This document shows positions 1-6,193 of a stretch of 13,229 nucleotides of DNA, piece by piece. Origin of the DNA: JBFWWW01 sp050245975 (GTDB lineage: Bacteria > Pseudomonadota > Alphaproteobacteria > Rhizobiales > Hyphomicrobiaceae); the NCBI GenBank assembly GCA_050245975.1, contig JBFWWW010000106.1, positions 1 through 13,229 of the forward strand, read 5' to 3'. The position numbers and the translations under genes are program-made. The notes beneath the pieces are model-generated. The model did not search any database. It saw nothing but the letters and a program-made list of their open reading frames with translations, and had not been told where the DNA came from. Every line of letters begins with the position of its first letter. Positions within the stretch are counted from its first letter, which is position 1.

Positions 1-215
1 ATGATGACGGATTCATTGGATCGCAGCGTGCCGACAGCCTGGATTTGCCTGCGAATGGCGCCGGTGCTGACCGGGGCTGCCTCCACCACGATCTCGTTGC
101 GCGCAGGAGCGCCCGCCGCCGCGATCGGTTTTTGCGCCGCTTCGCTATGGCGCCATTGATAGGCGGCTGCCGCCAGCGCCGCGGCCAGAACGATCCCTAT
201 CACCCAGCGAAACAT
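1..215 (-). CDS. RND efflux transporter periplasmic adaptor subunit (partial, N-terminus only)
   Basis: The reverse strand from 215 is open to the left edge and gives 71 complete codons. The product begins MFRWVIGIVLAAALAAAAY, a signal-anchor helix (about residues 4-19) just after the start. An Ala-rich linker and then the stretch VVEAAPVSTGAIRRQIQAVG follow, continuing TLRSNESVI. An 'A-P-V-x-x-G-x-I ... I-x-A-V-G-T-L-R-x-N-E-S-V' sequence is the usual start of the membrane-proximal and beta-barrel region of AcrA/MdtA-type membrane fusion proteins. These bridge an inner-membrane RND pump and an outer-membrane channel. The ATG at 215 has a GGGGA-type ribosome site about five bases upstream. 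Roughly the first fifth of the gene is present. The pump gene would be expected further left and cannot be seen. I am confident of the family; the exported substrate is unknown. Confidence 0.8.
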   Translation of the reverse strand, partial: MFRWVIGIVLAAALAAAAYQWRHSEAAQKPIAAAGAPARNEIVVEAAPVSTGAIRRQIQAVGTLRSNESVI

Positions 216-280
216 GACATCCCCAACGCACGCCGAACGCCGATCCGCGGTATTGGCCATTGCGCCGCTGCGCCCTGCGC

Positions 281-296
281 GACGGCTGCAGTCGTC
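281..296. promoter_or_regulatory. 16-bp near-palindrome upstream of the efflux adaptor gene
   Basis: GACGGCTGCAGTCGTC is symmetric about a central CTGCAG, with one non-matching pair (G/T). It sits 66 bp upstream of the adaptor start codon in the 180-bp gap that separates it from the GntR gene. Efflux operons are often controlled by dimeric TetR- or MarR-type repressors that bind palindromes in this position, so it may be an operator. No regulator for it lies in the window, and a short palindrome in GC-rich DNA can arise by chance. I see no convincing promoter hexamers or terminator in the rest of 216-395. Confidence 0.25.
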
Positions 297-395
297 AGCG
301 GGAACAGGGCCGGCACCACGCGGCTGACGGCACAGCACACTACCGGCAAACTTCGGGACCGCAAGGGTTTTTCCTGAACGGTGGGATATGGCAGC

Positions 396-1160
396 CTAAG
401 CGACGCCGGCGTCGATGATCTGCAATTCCCGGTCGGATGGGGGAACGAAAACCTTCTGATAAATGGCCGGCGATTCCCGGTAGGTGAAGGCGAACAACGT
501 CCAGATCAGCCCCATCGTGTTGCGTGGCACGTTGATGAGGTTGCAAACCCTTGGCGGCAGCGTTCCGCACCGCATCTGCTGCTCGAGTTTCAGCGTCGGC
601 GTGTTGAAGTGCGTGGTGAGGTAGTCGCGGATCAGAACGCCATGCAGAGATTTGGTCGGGACTTCGAGCAGTTGCCTGAATTTCTCGCCGGGAAGATACA
701 TCTCGCTCGACAGCTCGAATTCGCCGCCGATGTGCAGGATGCGCGACAGGCGGATGTAGCTGTCCGCGGGCCCGAGAAACATGGCCCACGGACCTTGTTC
801 GGCCGTCTCGTCGATGGACAGGACCCTTGAGACGACGGGGAGCAATTCCCGCCCACCTTCAGCGAGGAAGCGGAAATGCCGTAACGCCTCGTCCGGTGCC
901 CGCCCGGAGCCTACGAACGTGCCGCGCCCATGGTGGCGCAGCACGAGCCCCTGATCCGTCAGCACCTTGAGCGCCTTTTGCACGGTTCCCAAGCTGACCT
1001 GCATCTGCTCCGCAAGGTCGGTTTCCGACGGCAGCTGGTCACCGGGCTTCCAGCGTCCGCTTTCGACTGAACGCAGGATGGCATTGGCCACGGTCAGATA
1101 CTTCGGCCCTTGACCGCTGCCGGGGTTCTGGCTTCGAGGTGTTTGGCCATGATCTGCCAC
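396..1160 (-). CDS. GntR family transcriptional regulator, HutC/UTRA type
   Basis: The 254-residue protein has an N-terminal winged helix (about residues 20-84). Its signature core reads GDQLPSETDLAEQM, followed by VSLGTVQKALKVLTDQGLV and the wing HHGRGTFV. The C-terminal part (about 100-245) has the size and pattern of a UTRA ligand-binding domain, including the final strand PAIYQKVFVP. Such proteins are usually dimeric repressors released by a small metabolite. The start is GTG at 1160: no in-frame ATG lies upstream before a stop codon, and GGAG/GGGA motifs precede it at about 11 and 6 bases. The next in-frame Met lies inside the DNA-binding domain. It is divergent from the dehydrogenase/hydratase operon, so it most likely controls that operon and itself. 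The ligand, perhaps the dicarboxylate substrate, is an inference. Family assignment is very sure. Confidence 0.93.
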   Translation of the reverse strand: MADHGQTPRSQNPGSGQGPKYLTVANAILRSVESGRWKPGDQLPSETDLAEQMQVSLGTVQKALKVLTDQGLVLRHHGRGTFVGSGRAPDEALRHFRFLAEGGRELLPVVSRVLSIDETAEQGPWAMFLGPADSYIRLSRILHIGGEFELSSEMYLPGEKFRQLLEVPTKSLHGVLIRDYLTTHFNTPTLKLEQQMRCGTLPPRVCNLINVPRNTMGLIWTLFAFTYRESPAIYQKVFVPPSDRELQIIDAGVA

Positions 1161-1206
1161 GCCGATCCCAACTCCTGCATAAGACGGCTCATCAACAAGG
1201 AGGCAT

Positions 1207-1256
1207 CATATATGGAATCGGTTACATTGACATCAACACCTATAGAGGACTACCTT
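1207..1256. promoter_or_regulatory. Divergent promoter/operator region between the GntR gene and the dehydrogenase operon
   Basis: This AT-richer patch lies between the two divergent genes. On the plus strand there is a perfect TTGACA at 1227-1232, with only a weak -10 candidate (TACCTT, 1251-1256, 18-bp spacer). On the minus strand TTGATG (complement of 1231-1236) is followed 17 bp later by ATATAT (1208-1213). The two -35 elements overlap, so one bound repressor could shut both directions. Candidate operator material includes the palindrome CATATATG (1207-1214) and the imperfect palindrome CCTATAGAGG (1239-1248). The 8-mer CATCAACA occurs at 1190-1197 and again at 1231-1238. The layout fits autoregulation by the GntR protein. 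The exact elements are inferred by eye. Confidence 0.35.
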
Positions 1257-1303
1257 GATCGTCAGTGTTGGAGGGGCATCGCAAGGTGAGCAAAGGCACT
1301 GGC

Positions 1304-2032
1304 ATGGCCGAAGCGGCTTCCGAAATCAGCGTCTCGATCTGGCGTGGCGACCAGAATGGTAAATTCGAGGCCTACAGCGTGCCGGCGCGCGCCAATCAGA
1401 CGGTGCTGGATGTCGTCACGTGGGTTCAGCGCAATGTCGATCCGACCTTGTCCTATCGCTTCGCCTGCCGCGTCGGCATGTGCGGCAGCTGCGCGATGAC
1501 CGTCAATGGTCGCCCGCGGTGGACCTGCCGGACACATACGTCGAAGGTCATTGAGGACGGACGGCTGGAGATTGCGCCGCTTGCCAATCTTCCGGTCATC
1601 AAGGATCTCGCGGCCGACCTGACCCGCTTCTTCGAGAAATGGCAGAGAGCAAAGGGCGTCTTTGCGCCGAGCAAGACGCGCCATGATCCCGTCGACAAGG
1701 TGCTGCCGACCAGCGCGCAACGGGCCGAGGCCAATGCGGCCATCGAGTGCATCAATTGCGCCGTATGCTTTGCAGCCTGCGATACGGTGCGTTGGAACGA
1801 CGACTACCTGGGGCCGGCAGCCCTCAACCGGGCCTGGTCCCTCGTCAATGACGTGCGCGATGCCGGCAATCGCGACCGGCTGCGCGCCGTTGCCGAGACC
1901 GGCGGCTGCCACGCCTGCCATTCGCACCAGAGCTGCCAGGAGTACTGCCCGCAGGGGCTCAATCCCACCGCGTCCATCGCGGGGCTGAAGCGCCGCACGA
2001 TGCAGGCTTACATTCGGGGCGAACTGACGTGA
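1304..2032 (+). CDS. Succinate dehydrogenase/fumarate reductase iron-sulfur subunit (SdhB/FrdB-like)
   Basis: The 242-residue subunit would pass electrons from the flavoprotein to the membrane anchors. Residues 50-77 carry the plant-type [2Fe-2S] site: C55, C60 and C63 in ACRVGMCGSC, and C75 in WTCRTH. The C-terminal half has C149-x2-C152-x2-C155-x3-C159 and then C205-x5-C211-x3-C215-P, the standard ligand set for [4Fe-4S] and [3Fe-4S] clusters. There is an extra Cys at 202. His208 occupies the place where SdhB/FrdB normally has Ile or Val beside the 3Fe cluster. I chose ATG 1304 because it matches the usual family N-terminus and has AAAGG seven bases upstream. A GTG at 1286 with a better GGAGG is a real alternative and would add six residues. 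It is the first gene of the operon and overlaps the next by 4 bp. The physiological substrate of the complex is unknown. Confidence 0.9.
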   Translation: MAEAASEISVSIWRGDQNGKFEAYSVPARANQTVLDVVTWVQRNVDPTLSYRFACRVGMCGSCAMTVNGRPRWTCRTHTSKVIEDGRLEIAPLANLPVIKDLAADLTRFFEKWQRAKGVFAPSKTRHDPVDKVLPTSAQRAEANAAIECINCAVCFAACDTVRWNDDYLGPAALNRAWSLVNDVRDAGNRDRLRAVAETGGCHACHSHQSCQEYCPQGLNPTASIAGLKRRTMQAYIRGELT

Positions 2033-2370
2033 CGCTGCGCCTCTACATCATCCAGCGCACCGCGGCGGCCCTCATGGTGCCGCTGGTGCTTGGCCATCTG
2101 GTGGTCATTTTCTACGCCACGCGGCATGGACTGAGTGCGGCGGACATCCTGGGCCGGACGCGCGGCAGCATTTTGTGGGCCGCATTCTATGGCGTGTTCG
2201 TTCTTGCCGCGGCCGCGCACGGCGCCATCGGCGTCAGGGTGATCGCGGGCGAGTGGACGGCGCTGCGCGGGCATTCGCTCGATCTCTTGATGTGGGGCTT
2301 CGGCCTTCTCGTCGGCGCGCTCGGCTTGCGGGCGGTGTTTGCCGTGGTCTTCCCGGGAGGTCTGCTGTGA
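2029..2370 (+). CDS. Small membrane-anchor subunit of the succinate dehydrogenase/fumarate reductase-like complex (first of two)
   Basis: This 113-residue protein has three hydrophobic helices at about 13-31, 49-70 and 86-108, the size and topology of an SdhC/SdhD cytochrome b anchor. The start YIIQRTAAALMVPLVLGHL is typical of SDH anchors. His23 in helix 1 and His64 in helix 2 (AAAHGAIGVR) are well placed for haem b ligation, and Arg10 lies near the likely quinone side. It starts at GTG 2029 inside a GTGA overlap with the iron-sulfur gene, so translation is probably coupled. It would hold the catalytic subunits on the cytoplasmic face of the inner membrane and give electrons to quinone. SdhC and SdhD names cannot be assigned reliably from sequence this divergent. 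Confidence 0.82.
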   Translation: MTLRLYIIQRTAAALMVPLVLGHLVVIFYATRHGLSAADILGRTRGSILWAAFYGVFVLAAAAHGAIGVRVIAGEWTALRGHSLDLLMWGFGLLVGALGLRAVFAVVFPGGLL

Positions 2371-2714
2371 GCCTCGGGACCAACGTGCGGCGCGATGCGC
2401 TGTGGCTGGCGGCCATGGTCCACCGGCTGTCGGGATTGGCGCTCGCATGCTTTCTGCCGCTGCACTTTCTCGCGCTGGGCCTTGCCCTGAACGGCGAGGC
2501 GCGGCTCGACGGCTTTCTGCGCTGGACGGAAAGTCCCTTCGTGAAGGTGTCGGAGGCCGCGGTGATATTTGCGCTGGCGGTGCACATCCTGGGCGGCATC
2601 CGCGTTCTCCTGATCGAGAACATGCCGTGGCGCGCCTCGCAGAAGCAGTTCGCCACCGCGGCGCTGATCCTGGCCGGCGCGACGGCATTCGCATATCTGG
2701 TCCGGACGTTCTAA
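2367..2714 (+). CDS. Succinate dehydrogenase cytochrome b556-like membrane-anchor subunit (second of two)
   Basis: The 115-residue product has three hydrophobic segments, at about 22-40, 64-84 and 97-113. The motif VHRLSGLALACFLPLHF (residues 18-34) matches the 'H-R-x-S-G ... H' signature of SdhC-type cytochrome b subunits, and His73 in AVHILGGIRVL is a second helix-borne His. His33 and His73 are plausible haem ligands. The start is GTG 2367, overlapping the stop of the preceding gene as GTGA, exactly like the previous junction. The same frame stays open upstream to 2175, but that stretch covers the preceding anchor gene and reads as Arg/Ala-rich nonsense, so I excluded it. The flavoprotein gene follows after 15 bp. 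Confidence 0.82.
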   Translation: MSLGTNVRRDALWLAAMVHRLSGLALACFLPLHFLALGLALNGEARLDGFLRWTESPFVKVSEAAVIFALAVHILGGIRVLLIENMPWRASQKQFATAALILAGATAFAYLVRTF

Positions 2715-2729
2715 CTCGGAGTTTGCGCG

Positions 2730-4451
2730 ATGGAACGGCTCAAGACCGATATTCTCATCCTCGGGTCCGGCGGCGCGGGTCTTTTTGCCGCCCTGCATGC
2801 GCAAAAGGCCGATCCGACGCTGGACGTGACCGTCGCCACCAAGGGGCTGATCGGCAAGTGCGGCTGCACCCGCATGGTTCAGGGCGGCTACAACGTTGCG
2901 ACCAACCCGGGCGACTCCGTCGAGCGCCATTTCATGGACACCATCAACGGCGGCAAATGGCTGCCGAACCAGGAGATGGCGTGGACGCTGGTCACCAAGG
3001 CCGTCGAGCGCATCCATGAGCTCGAAAACGAGGTCGGCTGCTTCTTCGACCGCAATCCGGACGGCACCCTGCACGGCAAGGCCTTCGCCGGCCAGACCTT
3101 CGACCGCACCGTGCACAAGGGCGATCTCACCGGCATCGAGATCATCAACCGGCTGATGGAGCAGGTCTGGGCGCGCCCGATCCGCCGCCTCGAGGAACAC
3201 CGCGCCGTCGCTCTCGTCCCCGCTCGTGACGGCAAATCGCTTTCAGGCGTGCTGATGATCGACGTCCGCACCGGCTCCTTCCGCTTCGTCGAGGCGCGTG
3301 CCGTATTGCTCGGCACCGGCGGCGGGCCGACCATGTATCGCTACCATACCCCCTCGGGCGACAAGAGCATGGACGGCCTGGCCATGGCGTTGCGCCTGGG
3401 CCTGCCGCTCCGCGACATGGAGATGGTGCAGTTTCACCCCACGGGCCTGCTGGCCGGTCCCGATACCCGCATGACCGGCACGGTTCTCGAGGAAGGTCTG
3501 CGCGGCGCCGGCGGCCATCTGCTCAACGGCGCCGGCGAGCGGTTCATGGGCAACTACGATCCCAAGCTCGAGCGCGCGACCCGCGATGTCGTCTCGCGCT
3601 CGATCTATGCCGAGATGCGCGCCGGCCGCACCACGCCCAATGGCGGCGTCTATATCAAGATGGGACATCTCGGCCCGGAGAAGGTGGCAAAGCTGTTCAA
3701 GGGCATGGTCGAGCGCTGCGCCGACTGCGGCTTCGATCTCGCCGGCGGTCTCGTCGAGGTGGTGCCGACCGCGCACTATTTCATGGGCGGCCTTGTCTGC
3801 AACGTGGACACGTCCACCGAGATGCCGGGCCTCTTCGTCGCCGGCGAGGACGCCGGAGGCGCCCATGGCGCCAATCGGCTCGGCGGCAACGGTGTCGCCA
3901 ATTCCACCGTTTTCGGCGGCATCGCGGGAGACACCATGGCCGAGTGGGTCGCCCGCAACGGCGGCCATCGCGCACCCGACGAGGACAGGATCGCATTTGA
4001 AGTCGACCGGGCGCAGCATCCCTTCCAACGCTCCGGCGGCGACATCAACCGCTTGCGCGAGACGCTGCTGGATACCATGTGGGACGACGTGGGTGTGCTG
4101 CGCACCGCGGATGCGCTTCGCCGTGGGCTGGACAAGCTCGACACCATCGAGGCGGAATTGCTGGCCAGCGGCGTTCCCGATCGCGACCGCGCCTTCAACC
4201 TCACCTGGCACGACTGGCTCAACCTGCGCAGCCTGGTCGAGATTTCGCGTGTCATCGCCGCGGCGGCGCTCAAGCGCGAGAATTCGCGTGGTGCACACTA
4301 TCGCGAGGATTTCCCCGGCGAAGGCGATCTCGCCACGTCGGCATTCACGGTCGCCCGGCAGCGTGACGGCAAGCTCGAGATCGGTAGCGAGCCGGTCCAA
4401 TTCACCATCGTGAAGCCCGGCCAGTCGCTGCTCAAGGATGCGGCCGAATAG
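2730..4451 (+). CDS. FAD-dependent fumarate reductase/succinate dehydrogenase-like flavoprotein subunit
   Basis: The 573-residue protein is the catalytic subunit of the SdhA/FrdA/NadB family. The FAD dinucleotide fold is at the N-terminus (ILGSGGAG, 10-17). Family active-site elements are all present: QFHPTGL with His236, LEEGLRGAGG with Glu254/255, TRDVVSRS with Arg285 (the proton-shuttle Arg position), VPTAHYFMGG with His349, and HGANRLGGN with Arg383. The C-terminal RGAHYREDFP (520-529) is also typical. The product should therefore be a trans double bond flanked by carboxylates. Unlike housekeeping SdhA/FrdA, the flavin-attachment His is replaced by Cys46 in GCTRMVQGG. ATG 2730 has GGAG eight bases upstream. 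The gene ends with two consecutive TAG codons. L-aspartate oxidase is unlikely given the linked iron-sulfur and anchor genes. The substrate may be succinate or a substituted relative. Confidence 0.9.
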   Translation: MERLKTDILILGSGGAGLFAALHAQKADPTLDVTVATKGLIGKCGCTRMVQGGYNVATNPGDSVERHFMDTINGGKWLPNQEMAWTLVTKAVERIHELENEVGCFFDRNPDGTLHGKAFAGQTFDRTVHKGDLTGIEIINRLMEQVWARPIRRLEEHRAVALVPARDGKSLSGVLMIDVRTGSFRFVEARAVLLGTGGGPTMYRYHTPSGDKSMDGLAMALRLGLPLRDMEMVQFHPTGLLAGPDTRMTGTVLEEGLRGAGGHLLNGAGERFMGNYDPKLERATRDVVSRSIYAEMRAGRTTPNGGVYIKMGHLGPEKVAKLFKGMVERCADCGFDLAGGLVEVVPTAHYFMGGLVCNVDTSTEMPGLFVAGEDAGGAHGANRLGGNGVANSTVFGGIAGDTMAEWVARNGGHRAPDEDRIAFEVDRAQHPFQRSGGDINRLRETLLDTMWDDVGVLRTADALRRGLDKLDTIEAELLASGVPDRDRAFNLTWHDWLNLRSLVEISRVIAAAALKRENSRGAHYREDFPGEGDLATSAFTVARQRDGKLEIGSEPVQFTIVKPGQSLLKDAAE

Positions 4452-4466
4452 TAGAGCGAGGCAAGC

Positions 4467-5429
4467 ATGATCCCTCTCGCGTCCCTGCAGAAGACGGCCG
4501 AGCAGCTCATGGCGAAGGCCGCCATCGAGATTCCCGACGACTATTTGGACGGCTTGCGGCGCTGCGCGAATACGGAGAAGGGCGATCTCTCGGCGTTCGT
4601 GATCCAGGCCATGCTGGAGAACTATGAGGCGGCCAAAGAGGACCGTCGCGCCATGTGCGGCGATACCGGCGTGCCGCGCTGGTATGTGAAGTACGGCAAC
4701 GACGCACGCGTCGAGGGCGGGCCGATTGCGGTGGAGGCCGCTCTGCGTCGCGCCACCGCCAATGCAACCCGCGATGTGCCGCTGCGGCCCAACCGTGTGC
4801 ATCCGCTCTGGCGCACGGACCACAACAACAACTGCGGCATCGGCGCGCCCGAAATCGAGTACGCGTTTCATCCCGATGCCGATTGGGTCGAGCTGACCAC
4901 CGTGCACAAGGGCGGGTTGTTCGGCTCGGACTACCGGATGCTGTTTCCGGCTGACGGCATCGACGGCATCCGGCGTTTCTACATCGATACCCTGGTCGCG
5001 TTCGGCAAGCGCGGGCTCGCCTGTCAGCCGGCCATCGTCGGGATCGGACTGGGCGGGTCCAAGGATATCTGCATGGTCCTGGGCAAGCAGGCTGCCTGCC
5101 TGAGGACCGTCGGCTCACGCAACCCGGATCCGAAAATCGCGGCGCTCGAAGCCGAGCTGAAGGAAGCGGGCAACGGCATCGGCATGGGGGCGATGGGTTT
5201 CATGGGCTCGTCCATGGTCGTCGATTGCCACATCGAGGTCGGCTACTGCCATACGGGCGGCATGCCGATGAGCGTGCACATGTTCTGCCTGTCGTCGCGC
5301 CGCGCGACGGCGCGCATCTTCGCTGACGGCCGCGCCGAGTTTCGCACCGATCCGCGGTGGTTCACCGATTACATGCGCCGCACGACGGTCGAGTGGAGCG
5401 AGCCTGCGCGGGTCGAGGCGGCGGAGTAG
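4467..5429 (+). CDS. Class I (iron-sulfur) fumarate hydratase-like alpha subunit
   Basis: The 320-residue protein matches the N-terminal (alpha) half of class I fumarases, the family that also includes L(+)-tartrate dehydratase TtdA. Three cysteines stand where the [4Fe-4S] ligands are expected: C64 in MCGDTG, C186 in LACQPAIVGIGLGG, and C274 in HMFCLSSRRA. Asp66 and Arg107 (PLRPNRVHP) are also kept. Two pocket motifs differ from the usual family: CQDTG reads CGDTG, and PKGGGSEN reads HKGGLFGSDY (about 148-156). It begins 15 bp after the flavoprotein, with GAGG upstream of ATG 4467. The beta-subunit gene starts 2 bp after its stop. The likely reaction is reversible hydration of a fumarate-type acid to a malate-type acid. 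Fumarate, mesaconate-like or tartrate-like substrates cannot be told apart from sequence alone. Confidence 0.88.
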   Translation: MIPLASLQKTAEQLMAKAAIEIPDDYLDGLRRCANTEKGDLSAFVIQAMLENYEAAKEDRRAMCGDTGVPRWYVKYGNDARVEGGPIAVEAALRRATANATRDVPLRPNRVHPLWRTDHNNNCGIGAPEIEYAFHPDADWVELTTVHKGGLFGSDYRMLFPADGIDGIRRFYIDTLVAFGKRGLACQPAIVGIGLGGSKDICMVLGKQAACLRTVGSRNPDPKIAALEAELKEAGNGIGMGAMGFMGSSMVVDCHIEVGYCHTGGMPMSVHMFCLSSRRATARIFADGRAEFRTDPRWFTDYMRRTTVEWSEPARVEAAE

Positions 5430-5431
5430 CA

Positions 5432-6109
5432 ATGATGGCTGGAACCAGTTTGAAAAAAGTGCAGCTCTCGCTGCCGGCATCGACGGAGACCCTGGGCAAG
5501 CTCGAGCTCGGCAACGTCGTCTACCTGACCGGCCGGGTCTTCACGGCGCGCGAGGGCGTCTACAAGCGGGCTGTCGAGGATGGCGCCGGCATGCCGGCCT
5601 CGCGTGAGGCGCTGGGCTCGGCAAACTTTCACTGTTCCCCTGCCGCGGTCGTCAATCCGGACGGGACATACAACGTGGGTGCCGTCACTGCGACGGCGTC
5701 CTTCCGTTTCGCCAAATGGCTGGACGGCTGGTTCAAGCTTTCGGGATGCAACGTCATCATCGGCAAGGGCGGGATGACGTCGGAGGACTATCGCAAGTAT
5801 TTCAAGCCGCACAATGCGGTCTATCTGACCACGGTCGGCTATGGCACCGGCGCGCTGCTCGGTCGCGGCATCCGCAATGTTGCCGGCGTCTACTGGCTGG
5901 AGGAGCTGGGGCTCGCGCAGGCGGTCTGGGTTCTCGACGTGGAGAATTTCGGCCCCTTCATCGTCGAAGGTGATCTCGCCGGCAACAGCCTGTTCGAGCG
6001 CGAGAATGCCAAGATCGCTCCGCTGCTGGAAAAGAGCTACGCCGGGACGCGGCCCGCAACAATGCGCCGCTTCGGTGAAACAGACGACAAGACGGACGAG
6101 ATCATCTGA
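5432..6109 (+). CDS. Class I fumarate hydratase-like beta subunit
   Basis: The 225-residue product matches the C-terminal (beta) half of class I fumarases and TtdB. Recognisable elements are LTGRVFTAREGVYKR (the 'T-A-R-D-x-A-H' site, with Arg40 kept but Asp to Glu and His to Tyr) and VIIGKGGM with Lys112. The substrate loop usually reads GPTTxxRM. Here it reads TATASFRF, but Thr88-x3-Arg92 and the 20-residue step from Arg92 to Lys112 agree with the family, so catalytic positions appear retained. ATG 5432 is preceded by GGAG five bases away; a second ATG at 5435 is an equal alternative. An open frame upstream to 5357 overlaps the alpha gene and is not coding. It forms one enzyme with the preceding gene. 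The changed loop hints at a substrate other than plain fumarate. Confidence 0.87.
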   Translation: MMAGTSLKKVQLSLPASTETLGKLELGNVVYLTGRVFTAREGVYKRAVEDGAGMPASREALGSANFHCSPAAVVNPDGTYNVGAVTATASFRFAKWLDGWFKLSGCNVIIGKGGMTSEDYRKYFKPHNAVYLTTVGYGTGALLGRGIRNVAGVYWLEELGLAQAVWVLDVENFGPFIVEGDLAGNSLFERENAKIAPLLEKSYAGTRPATMRRFGETDDKTDEII

Positions 6110-6131
6110 CGCGCCGCGGCGGCGACGTGGA

Positions 6132-6180
6132 ACGGGAGGCGGTGAAGCCGCGTTTCCGCTTGTCCAGCCGATCCTCCCGT
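6132..6180. repeat. Inverted repeat between the hydratase beta gene and the MFS gene
   Basis: ACGGGAGG (6132-6139) is the exact reverse complement of CCTCCCGT (6173-6180), with 33 bases between. The interval contains a second small hairpin, GCGG-tgaag-CCGC (6139-6151), that shares one base with the outer arm. It fills the only sizeable gap (84 bp) in the operon and ends 13 bases before the MFS start codon, close to its ribosome site. No T-run follows, so it is not an intrinsic terminator. It may stabilise or separate the upstream mRNA, or tune transporter translation. It may also be chance in GC-rich sequence. Confidence 0.3.
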
Positions 6181-6193
6181 CCGAAGGTCGTCC

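Noticed and set aside
200..340. Minus-strand 46-codon frame from a GTG, with a signal-peptide-like stretch VVPALFPLTTAAVAQGAAA
   Set aside because: It has no ribosome site, its start is GTG, it overlaps the adaptor gene start, and Ala/Val-rich runs are common in any frame of GC-rich DNA.
45..377. Plus-strand open frame of 110 codons at the left edge
   Set aside because: Its product is Arg/Ala-rich and unlike known proteins, and it lies opposite the well-supported efflux adaptor gene.
2853..2895. Interpreting the flavoprotein as L-aspartate oxidase because the covalent His is missing
   Set aside because: It is embedded with iron-sulfur and membrane-anchor subunits, which NadB does not use, and no nadA or nadC is nearby.
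3243..4907. Very long minus-strand open frame (554 codons) opposite the flavoprotein and hydratase genes
   Set aside because: This is a codon-bias shadow: the plus strand has unmistakable FAD and dicarboxylate motifs, while the antisense product has no family features.
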